Shown: positions 1-9,472 of the stretch, one piece after another | How positions within the stretch are numbered: position 1 is the first letter of the stretch | Layout of the letters: each line of letters begins with the position of its first letter | Source: Cupriavidus gilardii | GTDB lineage: Bacteria > Pseudomonadota > Gammaproteobacteria > Burkholderiales > Burkholderiaceae | Length of the DNA stretch: 64,000 nt | Assembly (NCBI RefSeq): GCF_008801915.1 | Contig: NZ_VZOV01000002.1 | Span: 555,390-619,389 of the forward strand | Direction of reading: 5' to 3' | Made by a program: the position numbers and the translations under genes | The notes under the pieces: generated by a model | Told to the model about the DNA's origin: nothing | Database searches by the model: none | What the model saw: only the letters and a program-made list of their open reading frames with translations

Positions 1-47
1 AGGTGGGTGATGGCCAGCAGCGACTGCGGCCCGGGCGTGAACGTCAT
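1..47 (-). CDS. N-terminal start of a possible LysE/RhtB-type exporter, cut by the window edge
   Basis: Reading leftwards from an ATG at 47, the sequence encodes MTFTPGPQSLLAITHL and runs off the window. The start is preceded by a good ribosome binding site (GAAGGAAAC, a few bases upstream). The TPGP stretch followed by a hydrophobic segment resembles the first helix of LysE/RhtB amino-acid exporters, although in that family about ten residues usually precede TPGP. The frame upstream of this ATG is polar and not a membrane helix, so the start looks real. It lies 71 bp downstream of the PEBP gene on the same strand. Only 16 codons are visible, so the family is a guess. Confidence 0.35.
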   Translation of the reverse strand, partial: MTFTPGPQSLLAITH

Positions 48-118
48 GCCGTTTCCTTCGCGCGCGCCGGGAGCGCGCTGTTCTTGCGCTTGCTTTTGGT
101 ATGGCGGCTGCGGCGGCG

Positions 119-781
119 TCAGCCGGCCGACTGCTGCGCCGCCAGTTTCGGGTTCAGGGTATAGGTGCCGGTCAGGCTGGCCTGGTCGAGCACGTGGCCC
201 TCGATCGCCTCGCGCACCTGCGCGCCGGTGAAACGGCCCTCGAGCGGCAGGCGGTCCAGATCGAGCGCATAGATCGTGAACACATAGTGATGCACGATCG
301 CATCGTTCCACGGCGGGCACGGGCCGTCGTAGCCGTAGTAGTCGCCCGCCATGTCCTTGTCCCCGGCGAACCAGCTGGTGTAGTCGTTGACGCCGTGGCG
401 CAGGCCGCCCGCTGCCGCGGTGCCGCCGGTCGCCTCGGGACCGGGCTTGCCGCGCGCGATCACGCCGTCGCTGTGCGAGCCGGCCGAGATCGTCGTCAGG
501 CCCGGCGGAATGTCGACCAGCACCCAGTGGAAGAAGTCCACCCGGGGCAGGCTGGCCGGCACCTCGCGGCCCTCCTGGTTGACGTCGTCGCCGCGGCTGG
601 GCACGTCGCGATCGTGGCAGATCAGCACGAACGAGCGCGTGCCGGACGGCGCGCCGTCCCAATGCAGGTCGGGATTGCGGTTGCTGGACAGCGTGATGTG
701 GCTGGCGGCGTCCGGCACGGCAAAGGCGAACTCGCCGGGAATCGGCGCCATGTCGGCAAAGGCGTTGCTCCAGAGTCTCAT
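119..781 (-). CDS. YbhB/YbcL-type phosphatidylethanolamine-binding (PEBP) family protein
   Basis: This 220-residue protein has the PEBP fold signatures: a ligand-pocket motif CHDRDVP near residue 55, FFHWVL near residue 83, and the strand GDYYGYDGPCPP near residue 147. The family is called Raf kinase inhibitor-like by homology, but bacterial members have no established kinase role and may bind small anionic ligands. There is no signal peptide, so it should be cytosolic. It is the third gene of a minus-strand row tyrS-dtd-ybhB, 16 bp after dtd. It has a longer central loop (about residues 108-130) than the roughly 160-residue E. coli YbhB. The family call is firm; the function is unknown. Confidence 0.85.
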   Translation of the reverse strand: MRLWSNAFADMAPIPGEFAFAVPDAASHITLSSNRNPDLHWDGAPSGTRSFVLICHDRDVPSRGDDVNQEGREVPASLPRVDFFHWVLVDIPPGLTTISAGSHSDGVIARGKPGPEATGGTAAAGGLRHGVNDYTSWFAGDKDMAGDYYGYDGPCPPWNDAIVHHYVFTIYALDLDRLPLEGRFTGAQVREAIEGHVLDQASLTGTYTLNPKLAAQQSAG

Positions 782-797
782 GCTTGTCTCCTTGCGC

Positions 798-1298
798 TCA
801 GGGGTTGGCCGCGCGCGGCGGCGTGGATGACGGGGCGGACGGCGGCGGCACGCGCAGCCAGAACGTGACCGGGCCGTCGTTGACCAGGCTGACCTGCATC
901 ATCGCGCCGAACTCCCCGGTCTGCACCACGGGATGGGCGGCGCGCGCGCGGGCGACGAAATGCTCGTACAGGCGGCGGCCATCTTCCGGCGAAGCCGCCG
1001 GCGTGAAGCTGGGCCGCGTGCCGCTGTTGGTATCGGCGGCCAGCGTGAATTGCGACACCACCAGCAGGCCGCCGGGCGTACCCTGGCCGTCGATGTCGCG
1101 CACCGGCAGGTTCATCTTGCCGGCGGCATCCGAAAAGACGCGATAGCCGAGCAGCTTGGTCAGCAGGCGCTCGGCCTCGCCTTCGGTGTCGCCGCGTTCG
1201 GCGCAGACCAGCGCCAGCAGGCCGGCACCGATCTCGCCGGTGACACGGCCATCGACCGTGACGCTGGCGCGCGCCACGCGCTGGATCAACGCGATCAT
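798..1298 (-). CDS. dtd: D-aminoacyl-tRNA deacylase
   Basis: Dtd hydrolyses D-amino acids (and glycine) mischarged onto tRNAs and so proofreads chirality in the cytosol. The 166-residue protein starts with the family opening MIALIQRV. It carries the active-site SQFTL at residues 82-86 and the cross-subunit Gly-cisPro motif in NDGPVT at 140-145. The last 15 or so residues are a Pro/Ser/Ala-rich tail not needed by the family, whose usual length is about 145-150. It starts 10 bp after the tyrS stop, so the two are probably cotranscribed; pairing with tyrosyl-tRNA synthetase makes sense because D-Tyr-tRNA is a classic Dtd substrate. Confidence 0.97.
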   Translation of the reverse strand: MIALIQRVARASVTVDGRVTGEIGAGLLALVCAERGDTEGEAERLLTKLLGYRVFSDAAGKMNLPVRDIDGQGTPGGLLVVSQFTLAADTNSGTRPSFTPAASPEDGRRLYEHFVARARAAHPVVQTGEFGAMMQVSLVNDGPVTFWLRVPPPSAPSSTPPRAANP

Positions 1299-1308
1299 CG
1301 GCTCGGCC

Positions 1309-2550
1309 TCAGGACAGCGTCACGCGCGCGAACCGGCGCTTGCCGACCTGGACCACATAGGTGCCGGCCTCGACCTTCAGCGCCTTGTCGCTGATCTGGG
1401 TGCCATCGATACGCACTCCGCCCTGCTCGATATTGCGGTTGGCCTCGGACGTCGACGGCGCCAGGTTGGCCTGCTTGAGCAGCTGCGCGATGCCCATCGG
1501 CGCGCCGGACAGGCTGACCTCGGGGATATCGTCGGGCACGCCGCCGCGGGCACGGTGATTGAAGTCCTCCAGCGCCTTGTCGGCGTCGGCGGCGCTGTGA
1601 AAGCGCGTGACGATCTCCTGCGCCAGCATCACCTTGCAGTCGCGCGGATTGCGGCCGAGCGCCACTTCCTGCTTCATCAGGTCGATCTCGGACATCGGGC
1701 GGAACGACAGCAATTCGTAGTAGCGCCACATCAGGTCGTCCGAGATACTCATCAGCTTGCCGAACATCTCGCTGGGCGCCTCGGTCACGCCGACGTAGTT
1801 GCCCTTGGACTTGGACATCTTCTCGACGCCGTCCAGGCCGACCAGCAGCGGCATGGTCAGGATGCACTGCGGCTCCTGGCCATACTCCTTCTGCAACTCG
1901 CGGCCGACCAGCAGATTGAACTTCTGGTCGGTACCGCCGAGCTCCAGATCGGACTTCAATGCAACTGAGTCGTAGCCCTGCATCAGCGGGTAGAGGAACT
2001 CATGGACCGAAATCGGAATCCCAGACCGGTAGCGTTTGGTGAAGTCGTCGCGCTCCATCATCCGGGCGACGGTGTACTTCGCGGCGAGCTGGATCATGCC
2101 GCGCGCGCCCAATGGGTCGCACCACTCGCTGTTGTAGCGGATCTCGGTCCTGGACGGGTCCAGCACCAGGCTGGCCTGGCGGTAATAGGTCTGCGCGTTG
2201 GCTTCGATCTGTTCGCGCGTCAGCGGCGGCCGCGTGCTGTTGCGGCCGGACGGATCGCCGATGGTCGAAGTGAAGTCGCCGATCAGGAAGATCACGTGAT
2301 GGCCGAGGTCCTGCAGCTGGCGCATCTTGTTGAGCACCACCGTGTGCCCGATGTGGATGTCCGGCGCGGTCGGATCCAGGCCCAGCTTGATCCGCAACGG
2401 CACACCGGTCGCTTCGCTGCGCGCCAGCTTCTGCAGCCATTCGGATTCGATCAGCAGTTCGTCGCAGCCGCGCCTGGACACTTCCAGCGCGTGCATCACG
2501 GACGGTGTCAGGGGGTAGGAGGTCGCGGCGCCGGAGGATACGTCGGTCAT
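1309..2550 (-). CDS. tyrS: Tyrosyl-tRNA synthetase
   Basis: This 413-residue class I synthetase activates tyrosine with ATP and charges tRNA-Tyr. It has HIGH at residues 66-69, GTDQK at 206-210 in the tyrosine/ATP pocket, and KMSKS at 244-248. The C-terminal segment from about residue 345 is an S4-type RNA-binding domain. It is the first gene of the minus-strand row tyrS-dtd-PEBP. The start ATG at 2550 has only a weak ribosome binding site; Met19 (MHALEV) is an alternative, but homologues usually keep this N-terminal helix. It is transcribed divergently from the M23 peptidase gene. Confidence 0.97.
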   Translation of the reverse strand: MTDVSSGAATSYPLTPSVMHALEVSRRGCDELLIESEWLQKLARSEATGVPLRIKLGLDPTAPDIHIGHTVVLNKMRQLQDLGHHVIFLIGDFTSTIGDPSGRNSTRPPLTREQIEANAQTYYRQASLVLDPSRTEIRYNSEWCDPLGARGMIQLAAKYTVARMMERDDFTKRYRSGIPISVHEFLYPLMQGYDSVALKSDLELGGTDQKFNLLVGRELQKEYGQEPQCILTMPLLVGLDGVEKMSKSKGNYVGVTEAPSEMFGKLMSISDDLMWRYYELLSFRPMSEIDLMKQEVALGRNPRDCKVMLAQEIVTRFHSAADADKALEDFNHRARGGVPDDIPEVSLSGAPMGIAQLLKQANLAPSTSEANRNIEQGGVRIDGTQISDKALKVEAGTYVVQVGKRRFARVTLS

Positions 2551-2583
2551 GACTTAAGTCGTTGAAATACTTGAACATTCGGG

Positions 2584-2611
2584 CGGACACCGGGGAAGTT
2601 TTTGGTATAAT
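2584..2611 (+). promoter_or_regulatory. Sigma70-type promoter for the M23 peptidase gene
   Basis: A perfect TATAAT lies at 2606-2611, preceded at a 16-bp spacing by CGGACA (2584-2589, four of six matches to TTGACA). It points rightwards into the M23 peptidase, giving a leader of about 145 nt. The leader contains a small hairpin, CCGCC-N6-GGCGG, around 2651-2667. Confidence 0.6.
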
Positions 2612-2764
2612 CCGCCGATTCGGCCAGCCGGGAGCCATCCCGCAGGCCAACCGCCATTGTAGGCGGCAAACGAAAGACAGCCCGCGCCGCACCTCGGGGG
2701 AGGAAGGCAGACACGCACAGATCGTCGCGGCAGCGGAGCCCGAACCAAGGCAGAATTTTACGTG

Positions 2765-4141
2765 ATGTGGTCCAGACTCCGCGAAGTTTTCGCGCGTGAG
2801 CTCGTGGTGCTCGTCGATCCGACCCATGCGCTGCATGCGCGCCGCCGCAAGCAATTGACGGCATCGGTCGCGACCGTTTTTACGCTCGGCATGGCGGCCG
2901 CCATGGGCGTGGCACCGCGCACCGCCTATGACGATCCCGATGCGCCCCGCGTGGTCCAGGGCATGCGCCTGCCCGACCTGCGCGACCAGCTCGAGCGCCT
3001 GACCGATACCAGCGCCACCTTCGTCCGCCAGGAGCGCATGCAGCGTGGCGACACCATTGCCACGCTGCTCAAGCGGCTCGGCGTGGATGACCCCGACGCG
3101 CAGGCCTTCATCCACAAGAACCCGACCGCGCGCGGCCTGTTCAAGCTCGAACCGGGCCAGATCGTGCAGGCGGAAGTCGACCAGAGCAATCTGCTGGTGT
3201 CGCTGCAGGCCAATCTGGGCGGCGACGTGTCGATCTCGCGCCAGCTGGTGATCGAGCGCGCCGGCGACCTGGCCGATCCCGACTACAAGGCCCGCATCGA
3301 GGTCGTCCAGAACGAGCTGCATTACGAAATGGGCTCGGGCACGATCGGCACGGGCGGCTTCTTCAAGGCAATGGATGCGGCCAACGTGCCGGACGAGATC
3401 GTCGATCAGATGATCTCGATCTTCTCGGGCGTCATCGACTTCCACCACGACATCGTCAAGGGCGACCGCTTCCGCATCGTCTACGAATCCGGTTATCGCG
3501 ACGGCGCCTTCGTGCGCAACGGCCGCGTGGTCGCGATCGAACTGATCAACCGAAATCAGCTGCACCAGGCGCTGTGGTATGCGCCGGATGGCAAGAACGG
3601 CGCCTACTACACCTTCGATGGACGCAGCATGAAGCGGCCGTTCCTGCGTTCGCCGGTCGAGTTCTCGCGGATGTCGTCTGGCTTCGGCGGCCGCAATCAC
3701 CCGCTGCATCACCAGTGGCTGCAGCACAAGGGCGTGGACTTCGCGGCGCCGACCGGCACCAAGGTATTTGCCACCGGCGACGGCGAGGTCGACTTCGTCG
3801 GCCAGCAGAACGGCTACGGCAATATCGTCGTCATCAAGCACCACAACGGCTACTCGACCTACTACGCGCACCTGTCGCGCTTTGCCGGCATCCAGCAAGG
3901 CCAGCGCGTGATGCAGGGACAACTGATCGGCTACGTCGGCTCCACCGGCTGGGCCACCGGTCCGCACCTGCACTACGAGTTCCGCCACAACGACGTGCCG
4001 CAGAACCCGCTGACGATCACGCTGATGGAATCGCCAGCGCTGACCGGACGCGCGCGCCAGCAATTCCTGAGCTACACCAGCGACATGCTGAGCCGCATCA
4101 ACGCGCTGCGCACCTACAACGTCGCCTCCAACGGCAACTGA
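2765..4141 (+). CDS. M23-family LytM-type peptidoglycan endopeptidase (MepM-like)
   Basis: A membrane-anchored peptidase probably cutting cross-links in peptidoglycan. Counting from the in-frame GTG three bases upstream (459 residues), a basic N-terminus is followed by one membrane helix (about residues 33-52). Next come an OapA/LysM-like middle domain (about 90-150) and a catalytic M23 domain (about 310-410). Zinc ligands are visible: HKGVD (His322, Asp326) and GPHLHYEF (His402, His404). An intact zinc site argues against a degenerate EnvC-like role. The start is either GTG 2762 or ATG 2765; AAGG at 2747-2750 could serve both. A strong promoter lies upstream, and anmK follows 31 bp downstream, so the two may form a cell-wall turnover unit. 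Confidence 0.9.
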   Translation: MWSRLREVFARELVVLVDPTHALHARRRKQLTASVATVFTLGMAAAMGVAPRTAYDDPDAPRVVQGMRLPDLRDQLERLTDTSATFVRQERMQRGDTIATLLKRLGVDDPDAQAFIHKNPTARGLFKLEPGQIVQAEVDQSNLLVSLQANLGGDVSISRQLVIERAGDLADPDYKARIEVVQNELHYEMGSGTIGTGGFFKAMDAANVPDEIVDQMISIFSGVIDFHHDIVKGDRFRIVYESGYRDGAFVRNGRVVAIELINRNQLHQALWYAPDGKNGAYYTFDGRSMKRPFLRSPVEFSRMSSGFGGRNHPLHHQWLQHKGVDFAAPTGTKVFATGDGEVDFVGQQNGYGNIVVIKHHNGYSTYYAHLSRFAGIQQGQRVMQGQLIGYVGSTGWATGPHLHYEFRHNDVPQNPLTITLMESPALTGRARQQFLSYTSDMLSRINALRTYNVASNGN

Positions 4142-4172
4142 CGCGGCACCGAGCGCACCGCCCCACGCCGCG

Positions 4173-5294
4173 ATGTCCGCCACGCGCCCCGAACTCCTGA
4201 TCGGCCTGATGTCCGGCACCAGCATGGACGGGGCCGACGGCGTGCTGGTGGACTTCGCCGGGACGCAGCCGCGGGTCCTCGCGGCCAGCCACCAGCTCTT
4301 CCCCGACAGCCTGCGCGACGCCTTCGGCGCGCTGCAGCAGCCCGGCGACGACGAGATCCATCGCGAGGCGCTGGCCGCCAATGCACTGGCGCGCGTCTAT
4401 GCCGACTGCGTGGCGACGCTGCTGCGCGACGCCGCCGTGCAGCCCGACGCCGTCGCGGCGATCGGCGCGCATGGCCAGACCATCCGTCACCGTCCCGGCC
4501 GCTACGACGGCATCGGCTATACACGCCAGAGCCAGCATCCGGCGCTGCTTGCCGAGCTGACCGGCATCGATGTGGTCGCCGATTTCCGCAGCCGCGATAT
4601 CGCCGCCGGCGGCCAAGGCGCGCCGCTGGTGCCGGCCGTGCACCAGGCGCTGTTCGGCTTGGCCGGCGAAACCCGCGTGGTCTGCAATATCGGCGGCATC
4701 TCCAATATCAGCGTGCTGCCCGGCGACGGCGGGCCGGTGATCGGCTTCGACTGCGGGCCCGGCAATGCACTGCTCGACCACTGGATTTCCCGCCATCGCG
4801 GCCAGCCATTCGACACCAACGGCGACTGGGCGGCCGGCGGCAGCATCGACGAGGCGCTGCTCGCGCGGCTGCTCGACGAGCCGTATTTCAAGCAGCCTCC
4901 GCCCAAGAGCACCGGCCGCGATCTGTTCCATCCGGCCTGGCTGGACGCGCAGCTGCAGGACGCCGAACGCGATCCGCAGCACGTCCAGGCCACGCTGGCG
5001 GCGCTGACCGCCGAGGCGATCGCCCGGGATATCCGCCGCCATGCGGCGGACGCGCGGCGCCTGATCGTCTGCGGCGGCGGCGCCTGCAACGGCTTCGTGA
5101 TGTCGCGGCTGGCCGCCGCGTTGCCCGGCGTCACCGTGCAACCTTCCGACGATTTCGGCGTGCCGGTCTCGCAGGTCGAGGCGCTTGCCTTCGCCTGGCT
5201 GGCGCGCCAATGCCTGCGCCGCGCGCCGGGCAATCTGCCGACGGTCACCGGCGCCGCCGGTCCGCGCGTACTGGGCGCGATTTACCCCCGCTGA
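4173..5294 (+). CDS. anmK: Anhydro-N-acetylmuramic acid kinase
   Basis: AnmK cleaves the 1,6-anhydro ring and phosphorylates anhydro-MurNAc to MurNAc-6-phosphate, recycling muropeptides in the cytosol. The 373-residue protein has the N-terminal phosphate-binding loop [12 protein letters not shown] (about residues 11-22), [13 protein letters not shown] near residue 95, and [10 protein letters not shown] near 171. The VCGGGACN loop in the C-terminal half matches the second ATP-contact region. Length fits the family (about 370). It follows the M23 endopeptidase on the same strand, so cutting and recycling of wall fragments may be co-expressed. It converges with the next gene across 58 bp without an obvious terminator. 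Confidence 0.97.
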   Translation: MSATRPELLIGLMSGTSMDGADGVLVDFAGTQPRVLAASHQLFPDSLRDAFGALQQPGDDEIHREALAANALARVYADCVATLLRDAAVQPDAVAAIGAHGQTIRHRPGRYDGIGYTRQSQHPALLAELTGIDVVADFRSRDIAAGGQGAPLVPAVHQALFGLAGETRVVCNIGGISNISVLPGDGGPVIGFDCGPGNALLDHWISRHRGQPFDTNGDWAAGGSIDEALLARLLDEPYFKQPPPKSTGRDLFHPAWLDAQLQDAERDPQHVQATLAALTAEAIARDIRRHAADARRLIVCGGGACNGFVMSRLAAALPGVTVQPSDDFGVPVSQVEALAFAWLARQCLRRAPGNLPTVTGAAGPRVLGAIYPR

Positions 5295-5352
5295 ACCTTG
5301 CGCCGACCTGGCGCGCGGTTGGTCTGCGGCTTTTCGCCTCCGACGGCCCCGC

Positions 5353-6288
5353 CTACCGAGCCGCGCCGGCCTCCACCTGCTCGTGCAACGCCACGGCACC
5401 CCGCTCCTGTTCTACCCACTGAATGAAGGCCTCCGCCACCGGCGAGGGCCGGATCGATTCCGCCCGCGCCAGCACCACGCGTTGGGGCGTCACGGTCTCG
5501 CGCAATGGCCGGCAGGCGATCGGCGTGCCGTCATAGCTGCGATCGCCGGCGGGCCGCGTGCAGGACAGCGCCACGCCATAGCCGTGCGCAACCAGGCCGC
5601 GCTGCATCTCGAAGGTCTGCGTGTACTGATGCAGCTGCGGGTACAGGCCGTGGGCCCAGAACAAGGACAGGAAGTACTCGCGCGTCTGCGCGATGTCCTC
5701 GAGGATCAGACGCTCGCCGGCCAGCTCGGCCAGGCTGACCTCCGGCTGCGCGGCCAGTGGATGCTCCGCCGGCAGCAGCGCGTAAGGCGCGAGTTCGGCG
5801 AGACGCCAGCGCAGCACACGGCGGTCGAAGCCGAGATCGTAGGTCAGCGCAAGCTCAGCCTTGCCGGCGTGCAGCGTACGGGCGACCGTGGTCAGGTCGG
5901 CCTCGAACAGCGTCACCGCGACGCCGGGATGGCGGGCACGAAATCCGGCCAGCAGCGCCGGTACATGGTAGGGGCCGAGATCCTGGAAACAGACCAGCGA
6001 CAGCTGGCCGCTCAGCGTCGCCGCCTCGGCCTCGTCGGCGCCGATTCCGGCCGCCAGCGCCAGGATGTCGCGGGCGCGCGCCAGCAACCGCTGGCCCGCC
6101 GGCGTCAGCTCCAGTCCGCGGCTGACCTGCCGGCGAAACAACGGCGTGCCGAGGATCTGCTCGAGTTGGCCGATTGCCAGCGACACGGAGGGCTGGGAAA
6201 CATGGCGCACGCGCGCCGCACCGCTGATGCTGCCCTGCTCGGCGACGGCAACGAAATATTCGAGTTGGCGGAAGGAGAAGGCGATCAT
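5353..6288 (-). CDS. LysR-family transcriptional regulator
   Basis: A 311-residue regulator with an N-terminal winged helix-turn-helix (MIAFSFRQLEYFVAVAEQGS, then the recognition helix around VSQPSVSLAIGQLEQ). A periplasmic-binding-protein-like effector domain follows from about residue 90. I chose ATG 6288, where the typical LysR opening begins; an in-frame ATG at 6318 would add ten atypical residues. It is divergent from the PhyH-type dioxygenase gene with about 130 bp between starts. That gap holds clear inverted repeats at 6320-6347, so it probably controls the dioxygenase gene and itself. The effector is unknown. Confidence 0.92.
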   Translation of the reverse strand: MIAFSFRQLEYFVAVAEQGSISGAARVRHVSQPSVSLAIGQLEQILGTPLFRRQVSRGLELTPAGQRLLARARDILALAAGIGADEAEAATLSGQLSLVCFQDLGPYHVPALLAGFRARHPGVAVTLFEADLTTVARTLHAGKAELALTYDLGFDRRVLRWRLAELAPYALLPAEHPLAAQPEVSLAELAGERLILEDIAQTREYFLSLFWAHGLYPQLHQYTQTFEMQRGLVAHGYGVALSCTRPAGDRSYDGTPIACRPLRETVTPQRVVLARAESIRPSPVAEAFIQWVEQERGAVALHEQVEAGAAR

Positions 6289-6319
6289 CGGTGGCGGCTC
6301 GGCGCAGTCGCGGCCCATC

Positions 6320-6347
6320 TATAGCAGATGGCTATATTGGAACATAG
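6320..6347. promoter_or_regulatory. Candidate LysR operator between divergent genes
   Basis: A perfect inverted repeat TATAG-N7-CTATA (6320-6336) contains the T-N11-A core typical of LysR-type sites. It overlaps a second, weaker dyad CTAT-N8-ATAG (6332-6347). Both sit between the divergent LysR and dioxygenase starts in an AT-rich island of otherwise GC-rich DNA, as expected for an operator overlapping back-to-back promoters. Confidence 0.55.
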
Positions 6348-6420
6348 AGAATATATGCTTTCCCTATTTTGGCGGCGCTTCGATACTGTCGTGGCGGACC
6401 AGTGTCAATCGGGGGAGCAG

Positions 6421-7218
6421 ATGGAAATCACCACCACGCAGATCGAGACCTACCAGCGCGACGGCGCGCTGGTGCTGCGCGGCGCCTTCAGCAGCTGGGT
6501 CGAGCGGCTGCGCGACGGCTTCGAGCAGAACCTGGCCGAACCGGGGCCGTTCGCCATCGAGAATGTGCGCGCCGGCGAGAGCGGCCGGTTTTTCGAGGAC
6601 TACTGCAACTGGCAGCGGATCCCCGCCTTTGCCGCCTTCATGCGCGAATCGCCGGCCGCCGCGATCGCGGGAAAACTGATGCGCTCGCAGGCGGCGAAGG
6701 TGTTCCACGAGCACATCCTCGTCAAGGAACCCGGCACCGCCAAGCCGACGCCCTGGCATCAGGATCTGCCCTATTACTGTGTCGACGGCTGGCAAACCGC
6801 CAGCTACTGGATTCCGCTGGATCCGGTCACCGCCGCCAACACGCTGCGCGTGGTGCTCGGCTCGCATCGCTGGCCCAAGCTGGTACGGCCCAAGCGCTGG
6901 GCCAGCAACGACAACTTCTATGCCGGCGACGATGCCTTCATGGAGATGCCCGACGTCGAGGACGGCTCGCACACCATCCTGACGCCGGAACTGGAGCCGG
7001 GCGACGCGGTGGTGTTCGACTTCCGCACCGTGCATGGCGCCGCGGGCAATACCGGAAGCGGACGCCGGCGCGCGTTCTCGGCACGCTTTCTCGGTGACGA
7101 CGTGCGCTATGTCGAGCGTCCCGGCCGCACTTCGCCGCCCTTCCCTGGTATCGGGCTTGCCAATGGCGAACGAATGCGGGAAGACTGGTTTCCGGTGGTC
7201 TGGCGAGCGGCGCAGTAA
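6421..7218 (+). CDS. Phytanoyl-CoA dioxygenase (PhyH) family Fe(II)/2-oxoglutarate enzyme
   Basis: A 265-residue member of the PhyH superfamily, which hydroxylates small organic substrates using Fe(II), oxygen and 2-oxoglutarate. The metal facial triad is visible as HQD in TPWHQDLPYY near residue 112 and a distal His in TVHGAAGNT near residue 203, followed by an Arg-rich stretch (GSGRRRAFSARF) that could bind 2-oxoglutarate. I chose ATG 6421 because GGGGGAGCAG stands just before it; the frame is open further upstream but without family-like sequence. It is divergent from a LysR gene and ends at a hairpin terminator. The substrate cannot be told from sequence. Confidence 0.85.
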   Translation: MEITTTQIETYQRDGALVLRGAFSSWVERLRDGFEQNLAEPGPFAIENVRAGESGRFFEDYCNWQRIPAFAAFMRESPAAAIAGKLMRSQAAKVFHEHILVKEPGTAKPTPWHQDLPYYCVDGWQTASYWIPLDPVTAANTLRVVLGSHRWPKLVRPKRWASNDNFYAGDDAFMEMPDVEDGSHTILTPELEPGDAVVFDFRTVHGAAGNTGSGRRRAFSARFLGDDVRYVERPGRTSPPFPGIGLANGERMREDWFPVVWRAAQ

Positions 7219-7246
7219 GGCGCGGACCTGGTCGGAAACAGACAAC

Positions 7247-7272
7247 AAAAAAGCGCACCGAGGTGCGCTTTT
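7247..7272. terminator. Bidirectional intrinsic terminator between phyH-like gene and erpA
   Basis: A 7-bp stem AGCGCAC/GTGCGCT with a CGAG loop (7252-7269) is flanked by six A on the left and four T on the right. It can therefore end the rightward dioxygenase transcript and the leftward erpA transcript. Confidence 0.8.
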
Positions 7273-7290
7273 CGCTGAGGCGGACTGGCG

Positions 7291-7659
7291 TCAGACCGAG
7301 AACGACGAGCCGCAACCGCAGGTGGTCGTGGCGTTCGGGTTCTTGATCACGAACTGGGCGCCGTTGATGTCTTCCTTGTAGTCGATCTCCGCGCCGACCA
7401 GATACTGGTAGCTCATCGAATCGATCAACAGGGTGACGCCGTTCTTGACCATCGTGGTGTCGTCCTCGTTCACTTCCTCGTCGAAGGTGAAGCCGTACTG
7501 GAAGCCGGAACAACCGCCGCCCTGCACGAAGACGCGCAGTTTCAGATCGGCATTGCCCTCTTCCTCGATCAACTGCTTGACCTTGTCGGCGGCGCTGTCG
7601 GTAAAGACGAACGGGGCCGGCACGTCCTCGGTAATGGGTGCCTCTGCGACTGCGTTCAT
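7291..7659 (-). CDS. erpA: A-type iron-sulfur cluster carrier ErpA
   Basis: ErpA delivers Fe-S clusters to target apoproteins, notably in isoprenoid synthesis and respiration. The 122-residue protein has the three conserved cluster-binding cysteines of the A-type family: Cys50 in [10 protein letters not shown] and Cys114/Cys116 in TTCGCGSSF at the C-terminus. A GAGGAGAACCCC-like ribosome binding region precedes the ATG at 7659. It lies 109 bp downstream of the bactofilin gene on the same strand and ends at a bidirectional terminator. Many enzymes in this window (the giant oxidoreductase, the Cox-type hydroxylase) carry Fe-S clusters, but no direct link is implied. Confidence 0.97.
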   Translation of the reverse strand: MNAVAEAPITEDVPAPFVFTDSAADKVKQLIEEEGNADLKLRVFVQGGGCSGFQYGFTFDEEVNEDDTTMVKNGVTLLIDSMSYQYLVGAEIDYKEDINGAQFVIKNPNATTTCGCGSSFSV

Positions 7660-7768
7660 GGGGTTCTCCTATTTAGATACGCCGGTATTCTAAGCGCACT
7701 GGAAAGATCGTGCCGATCCCCCATCGATTCAAGGGGCATGGTGCACGCGCCTTTCCGGGCGCGGGGCC

Positions 7769-8182
7769 TCAGGCGCTTTCTTCGCTGCCTGCCGCCAGTT
7801 TCAGGTTGGGCAGCGCCTTCGGCTCGGTGTTCCCGAGCGGAACCAGACGGCCCTCGACAATCGCGCCCTGGTGCATTTCCAGAGCCGCGTAGTGCACTTC
7901 GCCTTGCACGCGTGCCTGTGGCTGCAACTCGAGCAGCTCGGCCGCATGCACGGGGCCGGTCACCGTGCCATTCAGCACCAGATGGCCGACCTTGACCTCC
8001 CCTTCGACCACGCCGGTCTCGCTGACCACCAGCATGCTCGGCTGATCGGCCACGGCCAGCACGTTGCCTCGCACGCGGCCATCGAGCCGCAGTCCGCCCG
8101 AGAAGTGCAGGTCGCCTTCGACGACGGTCTGGCGACCGATCAGGGTGTCGATCGTCAACCCTTTCTTCTTCGAAAACAGCAT
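7769..8182 (-). CDS. Bactofilin family cytoskeletal protein
   Basis: Bactofilins polymerise into filaments that act as scaffolds for cell-wall or polar proteins. From ATG 8182 the protein is 137 residues: a short basic tail (MLFSKKK), then a right-handed beta-helix core of repeated Gly/Val-rich strands (about residues 15-115, for example VVEGEVKVGHLVLNGTV), and an acidic end. A longer reading from 8275 would add unrelated residues, and AGTGAGG just before 8182 supports the shorter start. It lies between erpA and rpsI, all on the minus strand. Partners are not evident here; anmK and the M23 peptidase nearby are cell-wall genes, which is suggestive only. Confidence 0.9.
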   Translation of the reverse strand: MLFSKKKGLTIDTLIGRQTVVEGDLHFSGGLRLDGRVRGNVLAVADQPSMLVVSETGVVEGEVKVGHLVLNGTVTGPVHAAELLELQPQARVQGEVHYAALEMHQGAIVEGRLVPLGNTEPKALPNLKLAAGSEESA

Positions 8183-8311
8183 CGCGGCCTCACTGGAAAA
8201 CTGGGGAAAGCGCCATTGTATCCATGACGATGCATTGTGCGGCCAACTGCCCGTCCCACCGTGATGCCACAACAACGCTGCCGGCCGCGACGCCCGGACG
8301 GCAAGGCCTAC

Positions 8312-8340
8312 AAAACAAAAACCGCACGACGGGCGTGCGG
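8312..8340 (-). terminator. Rho-independent terminator of the rplM-rpsI operon
   Basis: A stem CCGCACG/CGTGCGG (8322-8328 with 8334-8340, 5-base loop) is followed in the minus direction by a T-rich run (complement of 8312-8321). It lies 50 bp beyond the rpsI stop. Confidence 0.85.
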
Positions 8341-8389
8341 TTCTTGCTGGCTGCGCAATCCGGGACGGGATCCCGGCTTGCTCGGCGCA

Positions 8390-8782
8390 TCAACGCTTCG
8401 AGAACTGCTTGCGACGACGTGCCTTGTGCAGACCGACCTTCTTACGCTCGACTTCACGCGCATCGCGAGTGACGAAGCCGGCCTTCGACAGCGCGGACTT
8501 CAGCGTGGCGTCATAGTCGATCAGCGCGCGGGTGATGCCGTGGCGCACCGCACCGGCCTGGCCGGTTTCGCCGCCGCCGGTCACGTTGACCTTGATGTCG
8601 AAGGTCTGTGCGTGGGCGGTCAGTTCGAGCGGCTGGCGCACGATCATCAGCGAGGTTTCGCGAGCGAAGTACTCGTTGATGGGCTTGCCGTTGACGACGA
8701 TGTCGCCCTTGCCCGACTTGATGAAGACACGAGCCACAGCGCTCTTGCGGCGGCCAGTACCGTAGTTCCAATTTCCGATCAT
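8390..8782 (-). CDS. rpsI: 30S ribosomal protein S9
   Basis: A small-subunit protein whose C-terminal tail reaches the P-site tRNA. The 130-residue sequence has the family features [15 protein letters not shown] near the N-terminus, [21 protein letters not shown] in the middle, and the basic tail ending [11 protein letters not shown]. It starts 11 bp after the rplM stop, the usual rplM-rpsI pair, and ends in an intrinsic terminator. Length matches the family exactly. Confidence 0.99.
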   Translation of the reverse strand: MIGNWNYGTGRRKSAVARVFIKSGKGDIVVNGKPINEYFARETSLMIVRQPLELTAHAQTFDIKVNVTGGGETGQAGAVRHGITRALIDYDATLKSALSKAGFVTRDAREVERKKVGLHKARRRKQFSKR

Positions 8783-8793
8783 GGATGGCCCCC

Positions 8794-9222
8794 TTAGATT
8801 TCCAGCGCCTTGGGCTGCTGCGCTTCGTGCGGATGCTCGGCTTCGGCGTACACCTTCAGCTTCTTGATCATCGCGTAGCCCAGCGGACCCTTCGGCAGCA
8901 TGCCCTTGACAGCCTTCTCCAGGGCGCGGCCCGGGAAGCGCTGTTGCATCTTGCCAAACGTGGTTTCGTAGATACCGCCCGGGTAGCCCGAGTGACGGTA
9001 GTACTTCTTGTCGGTTTCCTTCGTGCCGGTGACACGCAGTTTGGCCGCGTTGACGACGATGATGTAATCGCCCGTGTCGACGTGCGGAGTAAATTCCGGC
9101 TTGTGTTTGCCGCGCAGACGGCGTGCCACTTCGCTGGCGACACGGCCGAGGACTTTGTCCGTCGCGTCAATCACGAACCAGTCGCGCTTTACCTCATGAG
9201 GCTTGGCGGAAAAGGTTTTCAT
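8794..9222 (-). CDS. rplM: 50S ribosomal protein L13
   Basis: An early-assembling large-subunit protein. The 142-residue sequence matches the family throughout: [19 protein letters not shown] at about residues 15-33, the basic motif [16 protein letters not shown], and [13 protein letters not shown] at the end. A ribosome binding site (CAGGAAAG) precedes ATG 9222. A promoter about 140 bp upstream (9360-9389) drives rplM-rpsI, giving a leader of roughly 130 nt. Confidence 0.99.
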   Translation of the reverse strand: MKTFSAKPHEVKRDWFVIDATDKVLGRVASEVARRLRGKHKPEFTPHVDTGDYIIVVNAAKLRVTGTKETDKKYYRHSGYPGGIYETTFGKMQQRFPGRALEKAVKGMLPKGPLGYAMIKKLKVYAEAEHPHEAQQPKALEI

Positions 9223-9359
9223 GATCTTTCCTGAGACTTGTAGAACCTGCCCGTAACATGACTTGCGTCGTCGGCCGGCCCTTTGGACCTGACCTTCCTG
9301 CTTGTGTGTGCAGGCTCTCCCTGAGTTCTTCTTCCGCGGGCATGACGGAAAAGCCCTCG

Positions 9360-9389
9360 ATTATACTTGCGGATCGCCGCCTGGCACAA
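9360..9389 (-). promoter_or_regulatory. Promoter of rplM-rpsI
   Basis: On the minus strand TTGTGC (9389-9384) and a perfect TATAAT (9365-9360) are separated by 18 bp. The predicted transcript starts near 9353 and has a leader of about 130 nt before the L13 start codon. Confidence 0.6.
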
Positions 9390-9472
9390 GCAAACAATGC
9401 GTTTGCCGTCAAGGAATGGGTCATGCAGTGTCTTGCGGACCGCTTTTCTGAAAAGAAGCCGGCGCAGGGGCG

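Noticed and set aside
2612..2761. Possible structured RNA after the TATAAT upstream of the M23 gene
   Set aside because: I found no match to SRP RNA, tRNA or a riboswitch; only one small hairpin is visible, so it is treated as a leader.
2000..4381. 793-codon minus frame across the tyrS 5' end and the M23 peptidase
   Set aside because: It crosses a clear promoter and has low-complexity composition; the M23 gene on the plus strand has intact zinc ligands.
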